DNA of 13,082 bases from Halanaerobiales bacterium (lineage in GTDB: Bacteria; Bacillota_F; Halanaerobiia; Halanaerobiales; DTU029). Positions 6,504 to 13,082 of this stretch are shown here, piece by piece. Numbering within the stretch: position 1 is the first letter of the stretch; each line of letters starts with the position of its first letter. The notes below the pieces were generated by a model that was not told the DNA's origin, did not search any database, and saw only the letters and a program-made list of their open reading frames with translations. The position numbers were made by a program, and so were the translations under genes. Where the stretch lies: positions 1-13,082 of the forward strand of contig JADQBV010000319.1 in the NCBI GenBank assembly GCA_016278415.1, written 5' to 3'.

Positions 6504-6538
6504 ATTCCTACTCGATTATTTTTGGGTAGGAATTTTTA
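6504..6538 (+). terminator. Rho-independent terminator
   Basis: ATTCCTAC (6504-6511) pairs with GTAGGAAT (6526-6533) across a 14-nt loop, and TTTT follows. It separates the glyoxalase-like gene from the promoter at 6563. Confidence 0.65.
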
Positions 6539-6562
6539 TATAGACTTATAAAGGAAATCTAC

Positions 6563-6591
6563 TTGCATGAAATATATTAAAGTTATATAAT
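6563..6591 (+). promoter_or_regulatory. Predicted sigma-A-type promoter of the phosphoesterase operon
   Basis: TTGCAT (6563-6568), exactly 17 nt of spacer, and a perfect TATAAT (6586-6591) make this one of the best promoter matches in the window. Transcription would start near 6598, about 28 nt before the start codon at 6626. Confidence 0.65.
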
Positions 6592-6625
6592 TTAAATAAG
6601 AGAAGAGAGTAGAATGTAGAGGGGA

Positions 6626-7258
6626 ATGACTACTATAAAACAAATATATAATACAGTGATGGAGAAATTTAGTAAGCTAATTGATAGACTATATATACTA
6701 GACGAAATTCGAGAAAAAGATCAAATAAAAATACTGCATATAAGTGATATACCAGATAATATTTATGATTTTGTTTTTTCTATTATTGATAGACTACAAC
6801 CAGATTACATAATTCATACTGGAGATTTAGCAGATAATATTAAATTAGGCTCTGGTGCACCGTTAAAACTCTATAAAAAGAGTGTTAATAATTTTATGGA
6901 AGAATTTATTAAGAGGGACTGGGCAGAAAGATATATTGTGCCTGGTAATCATGATGATATAGAGACAATCAATAGCTTAGCAAAAGACCAAATAAATGTA
7001 AATAAAGAAGGAGATATTATAGATATTGAGGGTGTAAAAGTAGGTTTAGCCCACTATAAAGAAAATCTGCCTAAAAATTCAGAGATTAAGCTTTATGGTC
7101 ATGATAAAATTGATATGAGGGATGACAATAATACTCTATACTTAAATGGTTTATTAGATATAAATATAATTTTATTGCCTAATAAAGAAGTTCATAGATT
7201 GTCATACCCATTAAAAACTGATAGTGGTAGACAGTATAAAAGATTAAAATTACCCTAA
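6626..7258 (+). CDS. Metallophosphoesterase-fold protein with an altered metal site
   Basis: This 210-residue protein carries calcineurin-like phosphoesterase motifs in order: HISDIPD (38-44, where D-x-H is usual), GDLAD (66-70, matching GDxxD), GNHDD (107-111, matching GNH[DE]), AHY (142-144) and GHDK (158-161, where GHxH is usual). Two metal-ligand histidines are therefore replaced, by Pro43 and Lys161. The protein may bind only one metal, have changed activity, or act as a non-catalytic member; no substrate is suggested. The start is awkward: the AGAGGGG ribosome site ends 1 nt before ATG 6626, but a stop codon lies just upstream in frame and the next ATG (6659) has no ribosome site, so 6626 is kept. 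It shares a promoter with the unknown gene 33 nt downstream. Confidence 0.8.
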   Translation: MTTIKQIYNTVMEKFSKLIDRLYILDEIREKDQIKILHISDIPDNIYDFVFSIIDRLQPDYIIHTGDLADNIKLGSGAPLKLYKKSVNNFMEEFIKRDWAERYIVPGNHDDIETINSLAKDQINVNKEGDIIDIEGVKVGLAHYKENLPKNSEIKLYGHDKIDMRDDNNTLYLNGLLDINIILLPNKEVHRLSYPLKTDSGRQYKRLKLP

Positions 7259-7277
7259 GATGATTATAAAATAATAT

Positions 7278-7284
7278 AAGGAGG
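7278..7284 (+). promoter_or_regulatory. Ribosome binding site of the unknown 332-aa gene
   Basis: AAGGAGG is a consensus Shine-Dalgarno 7 nt before ATG 7292. It supports the start and the reality of a gene I cannot assign to a family. Confidence 0.75.
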
Positions 7285-7291
7285 AATTTTA

Positions 7292-8290
7292 ATGAATTTT
7301 GTTCGTAAAGGACCTAGGTACCTGTTTTTTAATTCGAAAAATACCAGTCTATTGGAAGAATTTTTTGTCAAAGTTTTATATGGAGAATTAACAAAACTTT
7401 CAGATGCTTTAGAAAAAAGCCAAGAAGAAGATTGTATTGCCTTCATAATTCCCAGTGATGTAAATAATACTAGGATAGAAGGAACAGAAAGTGTTTTTTT
7501 TCTTCCAGATAGCCCATTTGTTGTTATGGAAGAAATTATTAATCACGGTATGACTGATATTATTAATAATGTGAATTCAGGTGCAGGACAAATAGTAATG
7601 AGAATACCTCAGGATGGTAAGGAAGTAATTCAAGAAATTGAAGAAACATATCAAGCAAAACCTGTCAATTTAGTAGAAGCTATCGACCAGGGGACAGCAG
7701 ATGATACTATCCTTAGTTTTACTGATAAACCTATTAGAAATAAGGTTAAATCTCTCGATTTGATAAAGGAAAACTTATTGATATCAGAACCTGTTCACAA
7801 TTTATATCAGGAATTACGGCGGGATGCTGTTAGGTATATAACCCATGGATTAGATCAAGATCAGTGGTATGAGTTAAAAATAAACATTTATGATTCTCGA
7901 GATAGATATAAATTACAATATCAAAGATTAAGTTTAGTTCTTTCAGATTTAGAAGCGGGTTTTATATTAGGTGAATCTTGGACAAAAGACCACGCTATTG
8001 CGTTGTTTTCTGTTATTGCATATCAAATTAGATTATTTACCTTTCTTTCTCCAGATGAAATTAAGAGAATATTACTAAGCTTAGAATATGATGAAAATGG
8101 TAAAAGATTAGTAGATTATGATTTATATTACAATAGTAAAAAAGTAAACTGGTATAAGGTTGTTAAAAATGGAAAGAACATTGATAGGGTAAACTTGGCA
8201 CTGGAAATGAGGCAGGAATTAATGGCCAATATGTCTCAAGGTACATTGGAAAAATTGAACAAATTAGAAAAACAACTTATAGATGGTTAG
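7292..8290 (+). CDS. Protein of unknown function (332 aa)
   Basis: I do not recognise this protein. It has no signal peptide and no membrane helix, so it is probably cytosolic. Residues 1-130 look alpha/beta, with hydrophobic strands such as CIAFIIPSDV and SVFFLPDSPFVVMEEII. Residues 165-310 are charged and largely helical, with two Tyr-rich blocks (YELKINIYDSRDRYKLQYQ, and DYDLYYNSKKVNWYKVV). The C-terminus (LEKLNKLEKQLIDG) could form a short coiled coil. No catalytic motif stands out. The coding frame is long, has a consensus ribosome site and follows the phosphoesterase gene by 33 nt with no terminator between, so the two are almost certainly one operon and may share a pathway. A low-complexity gap of 285 nt follows, containing hairpins but no gene until 8576. 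Confidence 0.8.
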   Translation: MNFVRKGPRYLFFNSKNTSLLEEFFVKVLYGELTKLSDALEKSQEEDCIAFIIPSDVNNTRIEGTESVFFLPDSPFVVMEEIINHGMTDIINNVNSGAGQIVMRIPQDGKEVIQEIEETYQAKPVNLVEAIDQGTADDTILSFTDKPIRNKVKSLDLIKENLLISEPVHNLYQELRRDAVRYITHGLDQDQWYELKINIYDSRDRYKLQYQRLSLVLSDLEAGFILGESWTKDHAIALFSVIAYQIRLFTFLSPDEIKRILLSLEYDENGKRLVDYDLYYNSKKVNWYKVVKNGKNIDRVNLALEMRQELMANMSQGTLEKLNKLEKQLIDG

Positions 8291-8351
8291 TCTCTTGGTT
8301 TGAATCTTAATTAACCACAGTAGTCTATACTAGAGTATGTATCTGCATCAG

Positions 8352-8377
8352 ATCTCTAATCTTGTATAATTAGAGAT
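8352..8377. repeat. 9-bp perfect hairpin in the gap after the unknown gene
   Basis: ATCTCTAAT (8352-8360) pairs with ATTAGAGAT (8369-8377) around an 8-nt loop. No T tract follows on either strand, so it is not a standard terminator. A smaller TGGTT/AACCA hairpin (8296-8317) lies just after the stop codon at 8290. Confidence 0.45.
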
Positions 8378-8502
8378 ATAAACCACTAAATAGAAATAAT
8401 AACGATTACTAATAGTTGATATTATTTATGTTATTAGATATAATAAAAGAAAGAAGATAAGAAATTAATTGTAAAACTAAATTTAAAAACATTAGTATTA
8501 GT

Positions 8503-8530
8503 TTGTTTCTTCGTTTTTATTAAATAGAAT
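8503..8530 (+). promoter_or_regulatory. Candidate promoter of the zinc-ribbon gene
   Basis: TTGTTT (8503-8508), a 16-nt spacer and TAGAAT (8525-8530) lie 46 nt ahead of the ATG at 8576. The match is moderate, in very AT-rich DNA where such matches are common. Confidence 0.35.
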
Positions 8531-8575
8531 TTGTAGTTATTTTATTAAAGTGATTTTAGAAAGGGGATTTTAGAT

Positions 8576-8734
8576 ATGGCTAAAGAAATTTGTAAAGAAT
8601 GTGGCAAAGAAAATGAAAATAAATCAAATCCGTGGTATGAGTGTTCCGGTTGTGGAGCATATCATTGTCCGGACTGTCTTCAAGAACATATGGGAATTAA
8701 TGATGATTCTAGTCAAAATAAAGATTTAGAATAA
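8576..8734 (+). CDS. Small Cys-rich zinc-ribbon-type protein (52 aa)
   Basis: This short gene encodes 52 residues starting MAKEICKECGKENEN. It has three CxxC pairs (Cys6/Cys9, Cys23/Cys26, Cys31/Cys34) plus His30, arranged as CKEC-x13-CSGCGAYHCPDC. The spacing suits one or two zinc-binding knuckles, of the zinc-ribbon or RING/B-box-like kind. The remaining tail (INDDSSQNKDLE) is acidic and polar, and there is no membrane segment. GGGG at 8563-8566, in AAAGGGGAT, lies 9 nt before the ATG, and a strong terminator lies about 100 nt downstream, so it is likely a real single-gene transcript. Function is unknown; possibilities are an adaptor, a nucleic-acid-binding protein or a metal-binding protein. 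Confidence 0.7.
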   Translation: MAKEICKECGKENENKSNPWYECSGCGAYHCPDCLQEHMGINDDSSQNKDLE

Positions 8735-8835
8735 TAAGATTGTTAGTGATATTATAAGAAAGTAATATACATTTTAAACTTCAGAATGATTTTAGAAACT
8801 GGATAATGATTTGTATAAGATAGTATAAAAAATAA

Positions 8836-8878
8836 AAGCCCTGAACTGACAACGTTCAGGGCTTAATAATTTTATTTT
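8836..8878. terminator. Strong GC-rich hairpin terminator, possibly bidirectional
   Basis: AAGCCCTGAAC (8836-8846) pairs perfectly with GTTCAGGGCTT (8854-8864) around a 7-nt loop. On the + strand the tail is AATAATTTTATTTT. On the - strand the stem runs into TTTTATTTTTT, an even better tail. It ends the zinc-ribbon transcript. Confidence 0.8.
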
Positions 8879-8908
8879 AAGTTCAAGTATTTTTCAGGTC
8901 AAGTTTGT

Positions 8909-8933
8909 ATTAGAGAAATACAATTAGAGAAAT
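8909..8933. repeat. Tandem 14-nt direct repeat
   Basis: ATTAGAGAAAT occurs at 8909-8919 and 8923-8933 with a 14-nt period, 13 nt upstream of the candidate -35 box of the protease gene. It could be a regulator site read on the same helix face only if the period were nearer 10-11 nt, so a regulatory role is weakly supported. Confidence 0.45.
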
Positions 8934-8945
8934 GCAAAAAGAAAA

Positions 8946-8976
8946 TTGCATAAGGGAAGATACTCTACGATATAAA
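8946..8976 (+). promoter_or_regulatory. Candidate promoter of the site-2 protease gene
   Basis: TTGCAT (8946-8951) and TATAAA (8971-8976) are separated by 19 nt, slightly long. A perfect TATAAT at 8981-8986 is an alternative -10 box but has no good -35 partner. The ribosome site GAGGTGGT lies at 8993-9000. Confidence 0.35.
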
Positions 8977-9004
8977 GAATTATAATAAATAAGAGGTGGT
9001 ATAA

Positions 9005-10111
9005 ATGTTTAAGAGTTCATTTACAATTGGTAAAATTTTTGGAATACCAATCAAAATACATATAAGTTTTCTATTGATAATTCCTTTTCTATCTTGGGCT
9101 TTTGCAAACAATATAAAATATATTAGTAACAATACTAACATAACATATTCAGCACTAAGTTGGAATCCATATATTACGGGTCTGGTACTTGGTATACTTT
9201 TATTCTTAAGCGTTCTATTACATGAACTATCGCATTCATTAATAGCAAGAAACAAAGGTATAAAAATTAATGATATTACATTAATGTTACTAGGTGGAGT
9301 CTCTAACATGGATGAGTTAGCGGAAGATCCTGGAGACGAAGCACAGACTGCATTAGCAGGTCCTTTGTTAAGTATAGTATTAGGGGTTTTGCTAGTTTTA
9401 TTATTCTCAATAATACCAAAAAGTTTTTCTGAAGACATAAGATTAATTATACTATATACTGGACAATTAAATATATTTCTTGCTATCTTTAATCTTTTGC
9501 CTGCTTTTCCATCTGATGGTGGGCGTATATTACGTGCAGTAATTGCAACTAAGACTTCATTTTTAAAGGCCACTAAGATTGCTTCATATATTGGTAAGGG
9601 ATTTGCCTTTTTGTTTGGTCTTATAGGTCTAATTTCTGGTAATTTTCTGTTAATATTTATTGGTTTCTTCTTATATATTGGTGCTTCTCAGGAATATCAA
9701 TATAATCATATTAAAAGTACCTTGTCTGATATGGTAGCAGCAGATATAATGTCTAGTGAGGTCGATACCGTAACAGAGGATATCAGTATAAAAGAACTTA
9801 TAGAAAAAATGGCTAGTAAGAAGCATTCTGGTTATCCTGTTGTACAAGGTAATGATGTTGTTGGCATAGTTACAATGAAAGATATTCAGCAAGTAGATAA
9901 TAATAGTTATAAATCAATACCTGTAAGACAAATAATGAATCAAGATATACATGAAATAAGACCTGGTGATGACCTATATAGAGCATTTAAGTTAATATTC
10001 CAGAAAAATATTGGTCGTCTTGTTGTCATCGAAGAAGGTACTTTAAAAGGTATTGTAACCAGGTCAGATATTATGCGTGCCTTTAAATTGCAACAATTAA
10101 AGAGTTCTTAG
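9005..10111 (+). CDS. Site-2 protease family (M50) intramembrane metalloprotease with two CBS domains
   Basis: This 368-residue membrane protein has a hydrophobic N-terminal half with helices near 18-34, 58-72, 117-137 and 150-166. The zinc motif HELSH (73-77; ligands His73 and His77, catalytic Glu74) lies at the end of one helix, and the second motif NLLPAFPSDGGR (163-174, ligand Asp171) in another. Further helices follow at about 196-228. The C-terminal cytosolic part holds two CBS domains (about 241-300, with VAADIMSSEVDTV; and 305-362, with VRQIMNQDIHEIRPGD). This is the layout of SpoIVFB-like rhomboid-independent proteases fused to CBS domains, which in other members sense adenine nucleotides. 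Substrate is unknown: no anti-sigma factor or SpoIVFA-type partner is adjacent. It seems to be transcribed alone. Confidence 0.93.
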   Translation: MFKSSFTIGKIFGIPIKIHISFLLIIPFLSWAFANNIKYISNNTNITYSALSWNPYITGLVLGILLFLSVLLHELSHSLIARNKGIKINDITLMLLGGVSNMDELAEDPGDEAQTALAGPLLSIVLGVLLVLLFSIIPKSFSEDIRLIILYTGQLNIFLAIFNLLPAFPSDGGRILRAVIATKTSFLKATKIASYIGKGFAFLFGLIGLISGNFLLIFIGFFLYIGASQEYQYNHIKSTLSDMVAADIMSSEVDTVTEDISIKELIEKMASKKHSGYPVVQGNDVVGIVTMKDIQQVDNNSYKSIPVRQIMNQDIHEIRPGDDLYRAFKLIFQKNIGRLVVIEEGTLKGIVTRSDIMRAFKLQQLKSS

Positions 10112-10157
10112 CGGCAGTTAACTATCAAATAAAATCTAAAAAATAGTATTATAGAAC

Positions 10158-10182
10158 CATGTTGCTTATATATGCAAACATG
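10158..10182. terminator. Possible bidirectional terminator between convergent genes
   Basis: CATGTTGC (10158-10165) pairs with GCAAACATG (10174-10182) with one bulged A and an 8-nt loop. It sits between the stop codons of the protease gene (+) and the small membrane protein gene (-). T tracts on both sides are poor, so termination strength is uncertain. Confidence 0.4.
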
Positions 10183-10186
10183 AATT

Positions 10187-10588
10187 TTATAATTTCACTC
10201 CAATTAAAAAGTCATGTAGTCTTTCAAATAAAAGACCTGCAATAAACCAGGCTGGTGCATAATCTAATCTAATAAAACCATGTATGGAATAAGGTGATTT
10301 ACTATAATCCCATGGGCATATATTTATTGTGTTTTTTAAAAACCAGCCTGAAAAATATTCTATTAACCAAATAAATAAGACATAAACACCTCCCCTTAAA
10401 TAAAATGGCAAGCCTCTCACCTGATTATGTATTGGTTCAAGTGCTATAGCTAATCCATAAATAGGGAACATCCAGAGGTAAGTCCAACCCCTTAGTTTTG
10501 TGTCGCCTCGTAGTAGAGATCCCATACCTGTCCAAAAGATTTCTGTACACCATCCAGTAAAACCGTAAATTACAAATCGTATTAGCAT
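10187..10588 (-). CDS. Small membrane protein, putative ABC-transporter type IV / CmpB family (PF06541-like)
   Basis: This 133-residue, strongly hydrophobic protein has three to four predicted helices (about 3-20, 38-52, 65-85, 110-128). Conserved-looking blocks are IYGFTGWCTEIFWTG (7-21), WMFPIYGLAIALEPIH (39-54), LIEYFSGWFL (75-84), CPWDYSKSPYSIHGFIRLDY (91-110) and LLFERLH (119-125). I recognise these as the pattern of the family labelled 'putative ABC transporter type IV' (CmpB). That name is historical and no transport function is shown. It is a lone gene, convergent with the protease and divergent from the helicase. Its ribosome site is weak (GGGAAA about 11 nt before the start), so translation may be low; the start is favoured because family members begin shortly before the GW..E motif. 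Confidence 0.8.
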   Translation of the reverse strand: MLIRFVIYGFTGWCTEIFWTGMGSLLRGDTKLRGWTYLWMFPIYGLAIALEPIHNQVRGLPFYLRGGVYVLFIWLIEYFSGWFLKNTINICPWDYSKSPYSIHGFIRLDYAPAWFIAGLLFERLHDFLIGVKL

Positions 10589-10608
10589 ATTATAGTATTT
10601 CCCAATTA

Positions 10609-10644
10609 AGTAAATATGATGAGTTGTTTTTGTAATTATTTACT
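10609..10644. promoter_or_regulatory. 7-bp inverted repeat in the divergent intergenic region
   Basis: AGTAAAT (10609-10615) and ATTTACT (10638-10644) form an inverted repeat between the divergent membrane-protein and helicase genes, next to the helicase promoter. It may be an operator, but the motif is short and AT-rich. Confidence 0.2.
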
Positions 10645-10645
10645 C

Positions 10646-10675
10646 TTGTAAAATGCAATTGGATTACGTTATAAT
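10646..10675 (+). promoter_or_regulatory. Predicted promoter of the helicase gene
   Basis: TTGTAA (10646-10651), an 18-nt spacer and a perfect TATAAT (10670-10675) place transcription start near 10682. That is downstream of the first ATG of the longest open frame (10653), which supports the internal start at 10836 and implies a leader of about 150 nt. Confidence 0.55.
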
Positions 10676-10716
10676 GTATAAGGTTGCACTTATTCTGAAA
10701 TTTCACAGGAATATTC

Positions 10717-10800
10717 AAATAAACAGACATAGTCATAAGCATAGTAGCCATAGTAACAATTCTAATAACAATCATAGTACTAACTACAGTAACATATTTG
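10717..10800 (+). repeat. Low-complexity leader of the helicase gene
   Basis: The segment is built from short recurring words (CATAGT, ATAGTA, AACAAT, AATAAC). Read in the helicase frame it would encode a His/Ser/Asn-rich run (HSHKHSSHSNNSNNN). No terminator or riboswitch pattern is visible, and I treat it as untranslated leader. Confidence 0.45.
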
Positions 10801-10835
10801 CGAGAAAATATATAATAGTAGAAGGGATTATACAT

Positions 10836-12887
10836 ATGAACTATTTAACTAAACACTTAAATGATAAACAAAGAGCAGCAGCGGAATCATTAGAAGGACC
10901 GGTTTTGGTATTGGCGGGGGCAGGAAGTGGAAAGACCAGGGCTTTAACATACCGTACTGCTAATTTAATTAAAAATGGTGTAAAGGCTGAAAATATATTA
11001 ACTGTTACATTTACTAACAAAGCCGCACGTGATATGAAAAGCAAAATTACCACTTTGTTGGGGAAAGAAAAGATTAAGGATATGTGGTTGGGAACCTTCC
11101 ATAGTGTTTGTTTAAGAATATTACGAGATAATTTAAAAAAAATTAATAGGGTAGAGGGTTGTTTGATTTATGATACAGCAGATTCTATTGATATACTGGA
11201 AGATATTATTTTTGAATACAATCTAGATAGATTAGAATATGATCCTAGAATTGTCTTTAATGTCATGCAAAAGGCCAAAATGAACTTGGTGAAGCCAAAA
11301 GACTTAGTACAAAAGTTTGCTAAAGATGACAAAAGGTCTATACAGTATTACCAACATGTAGCAGCTATTTATCGGGAATATGAGAGGGTTGTTGCAAATA
11401 ATAATTGCTTTGATTTTAATGATTTAATTAAGATGACCATAGAGCTATTTGAAGAATACCCTGAGATTTTAAAGAAATATCAGAAAAGATTTAAGTATGT
11501 GCAAGTTGACGAATATCAGGATGTAAATCATGCCCAATATAAAATATCAAGTGTCCTGGCAAAACCTGAAAACAATATATTCGTAGTTGGTGATGACTGG
11601 CAGGGTATATATTCCTTTAGGGGTGCTGATATTACAAACATTTTGGAATATGAAAGGGATTTTCCTAATGCTAAAATAATAAAGCTAGAACGCAATTATC
11701 GAAGTACTAATAATATAATTAATGCATCAAATCAATTAATTAAAAATAATTCTCAGAACATGGAGAAAGAGGCCTGGACTAATGAAGATGATGGGGCACC
11801 TATATTCCTGGCTGAATCTTCTAGTCCTAGTGTTGAAGCCCGTTATCTTACTAAAAGAATAAATCATCTTGTAGATTATTATAATTATAAATATAGTGAT
11901 ATTGCTATTTTATGTAGGAGTCATTATCAGTCTACATATGTTCAACGAGAATTACCAAGGGCTCGAATTCCATATCAAATAATAGGTGGAGTTAGTTTTT
12001 ATGATAAACAGGAAATTAGATATCTTATTAATTATATGAAGCTCTTAATTAACCCAAATGATGGGCTAGCATTAAAGAGGTTATTCAAAAAGGAAGCAGA
12101 AGGGGTAGGGGAAATACTTCTTAGTGAAATGAATAAATACGCTATAGAAAACGATATGGAAATAACAGAGGTGTTTGAAAACCCCACTGTAGTCAGCGGT
12201 ATAGGGAAAAAGAAAGGCGAAAGTGTAAGGGAGTTCAAATGGACAGTTATTAATAGATTGAATCGACTCAGACATAAAAAAATGCCCATCTATCAGAAAG
12301 TGGTGGAACTCTATGATGCTGTAGAATTTAGGGAGAAGATTATTGATACTATAAGTAATCCAGCAGAGAGAGAAAAGTATATAGATTTATTTCTAGAAGA
12401 TATAAAAAATTATCAAAAATATAATCCAGAACGTTCTTTATATGATTATATGCTAATTAATAAATTAATAGGTGATCAGGATCAGTTAGATGAGAATAAA
12501 AACGATTCAGTTAAGGTAATGACGGCACATGCCTCCAAGGGCTTGGAGTTCCCTGTTGTATTTGTTGTTGCAGTAGAAGAAGATGTCTTCCCACATCAAA
12601 AAAGCCTTGAAGATGTCTTGACTGGTAAAAATCCATATGCAATTGAGGAAGAACGCAGATTATTATATGTAGCTATGACACGGGCACAAAAAATATTGTT
12701 TATTAGTTTTTCAAAAACAGGCTCTAGTAATAATGGACAAATGAAACAAACAATGCCCTCTCGATTCCTCTATGAATTACCTCAGGATAAGATAGACATG
12801 ACCAGTGTCCAAGAACTAAGCTGGCAAAGTGATCAATTAAGAATTGATAAAAATCCATCTATTTTAGAACATAGTCAAAAGGAATAA
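10836..12887 (+). CDS. UvrD/Rep-family superfamily 1 ATP-dependent DNA helicase
   Basis: This 683-residue 3'-5' DNA helicase, involved in repair or replication, has all SF1A motifs: Q-motif LNDKQRAA (8-15), Walker A AGAGSGKT (27-34), Ia TFTNKAA (58-64), Walker B VDEYQD (224-229), III GDDWQGIYSFRGAD (252-265), IV ERNYRST (285-291), V TAHASKGLEF (563-572) and VI EEERRLLYVAMTRA (604-617). Motif III has Trp where PcrA usually has Asp, and Gly in place of Ser; GDDWQ recalls helicase IV (HelD). The protein is shorter than typical PcrA (about 720-740) and lacks an obvious PcrA C-terminal tail, so I do not call it pcrA. ATG 10836 is chosen because GAAGGGA lies 8 nt upstream and the 61-residue upstream extension is low complexity and begins before the promoter. 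There is no clear terminator after it. Confidence 0.92.
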   Translation: MNYLTKHLNDKQRAAAESLEGPVLVLAGAGSGKTRALTYRTANLIKNGVKAENILTVTFTNKAARDMKSKITTLLGKEKIKDMWLGTFHSVCLRILRDNLKKINRVEGCLIYDTADSIDILEDIIFEYNLDRLEYDPRIVFNVMQKAKMNLVKPKDLVQKFAKDDKRSIQYYQHVAAIYREYERVVANNNCFDFNDLIKMTIELFEEYPEILKKYQKRFKYVQVDEYQDVNHAQYKISSVLAKPENNIFVVGDDWQGIYSFRGADITNILEYERDFPNAKIIKLERNYRSTNNIINASNQLIKNNSQNMEKEAWTNEDDGAPIFLAESSSPSVEARYLTKRINHLVDYYNYKYSDIAILCRSHYQSTYVQRELPRARIPYQIIGGVSFYDKQEIRYLINYMKLLINPNDGLALKRLFKKEAEGVGEILLSEMNKYAIENDMEITEVFENPTVVSGIGKKKGESVREFKWTVINRLNRLRHKKMPIYQKVVELYDAVEFREKIIDTISNPAEREKYIDLFLEDIKNYQKYNPERSLYDYMLINKLIGDQDQLDENKNDSVKVMTAHASKGLEFPVVFVVAVEEDVFPHQKSLEDVLTGKNPYAIEEERRLLYVAMTRAQKILFISFSKTGSSNNGQMKQTMPSRFLYELPQDKIDMTSVQELSWQSDQLRIDKNPSILEHSQKE

Positions 12888-12980
12888 TAACACGAAGGAT
12901 ATAATAAAAATAAAAAGAAAGAAGAATAAAAAAATAAAACGCGTGTATAAAAAATCCTAACCTTTAAAAAGACCAGAAAA

Positions 12981-13001
12981 GACTAAGGATAAGACTAAGG
13001 A
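12981..13001. repeat. Direct repeat in purine-rich DNA after the helicase
   Basis: GACTAAGGA occurs at 12981-12989 and 12993-13001. The whole 12888-13082 end is A/G-rich with no gene I can support. A TATAAT at 13036-13041 may be a -10 box of the next transcript but has no convincing -35 partner. Confidence 0.4.
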
Positions 13002-13082
13002 AAAGGACTAGAGATAAACCTGAAAGAAGTTTGTGTATAATTAATGTGGGAGAAAAGGATTAATCTGAGCTTAAAAGGAAGG

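Noticed and set aside
8980..9573. 197-aa minus-strand open frame
   Set aside because: It lies wholly antisense to the site-2 protease, whose motifs are intact, and it shows no recognisable motif itself.
10653..10835. 61-residue N-terminal extension of the helicase
   Set aside because: Low complexity, starts upstream of the predicted transcription start, and ATG 10836 has a good ribosome site and begins exactly where SF1 helicases do.
10590..10835. 81-aa minus-strand open frame ending 2 nt before the small membrane protein gene
   Set aside because: It covers the helicase leader and promoter, has low-complexity composition and shows no ribosome site.
10836..12887. Naming the helicase pcrA and predicting ligA next
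   Set aside because: Motif III and length differ from PcrA, and nothing coding is visible in the 195 nt after it.

Overview
The window is AT-rich (coding and non-coding) with strong Shine-Dalgarno sites, short intergenic gaps and Firmicutes-style gene content. It nevertheless encodes an outer-membrane-type beta-barrel ending in Phe and a LolA-like periplasmic protein. That combination suggests a diderm, low-GC, anaerobic Firmicute; Halanaerobiales is my best guess. This is inference from gene content and composition, with no database comparison.

Region A (1-4690) is an envelope-transport cluster on the + strand: the C-terminal end of one FtsX/MacB-type permease, a complete second permease 14 nt later, a 412-nt non-coding stretch, a LolA-like lipoprotein-sorting protein, and a beta-barrel protein 11 nt after it. 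Together they look like a Lol- or MacB-like path: inner-membrane permease pair, periplasmic carrier, outer-membrane component. The ATPase would lie upstream of the window. The non-coding stretch is unusual. It holds several inverted repeats, a sharply GC-rich 60-nt island with a tandem 9-mer, and a possible terminator, so it is either a structured RNA/leader or a decayed mobile element.

Region B (4764-6540) holds a strong terminator, then two separately transcribed enzymes: an exported alpha/beta-hydrolase (esterase-like) and a glyoxalase I-like VOC protein with all four metal ligands.

Region C (6563-8290) is a two-gene unit behind a near-consensus promoter: a metallophosphoesterase-fold protein missing two usual metal-site histidines, and a 332-aa protein I do not recognise.

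Region D (8500-10111) has a 52-aa Cys-rich zinc-ribbon-type protein, a strong GC-rich terminator, and a site-2 protease (M50) with two C-terminal CBS domains.

Region E (10112-13082) has a convergent small membrane protein of the CmpB/PF06541 type on the - strand and, divergently, a UvrD/Rep-type superfamily 1 helicase with a roughly 150-nt low-complexity leader. The window ends in a purine-rich stretch with no visible gene. I saw no rRNA, tRNA, CRISPR array or intact insertion sequence.
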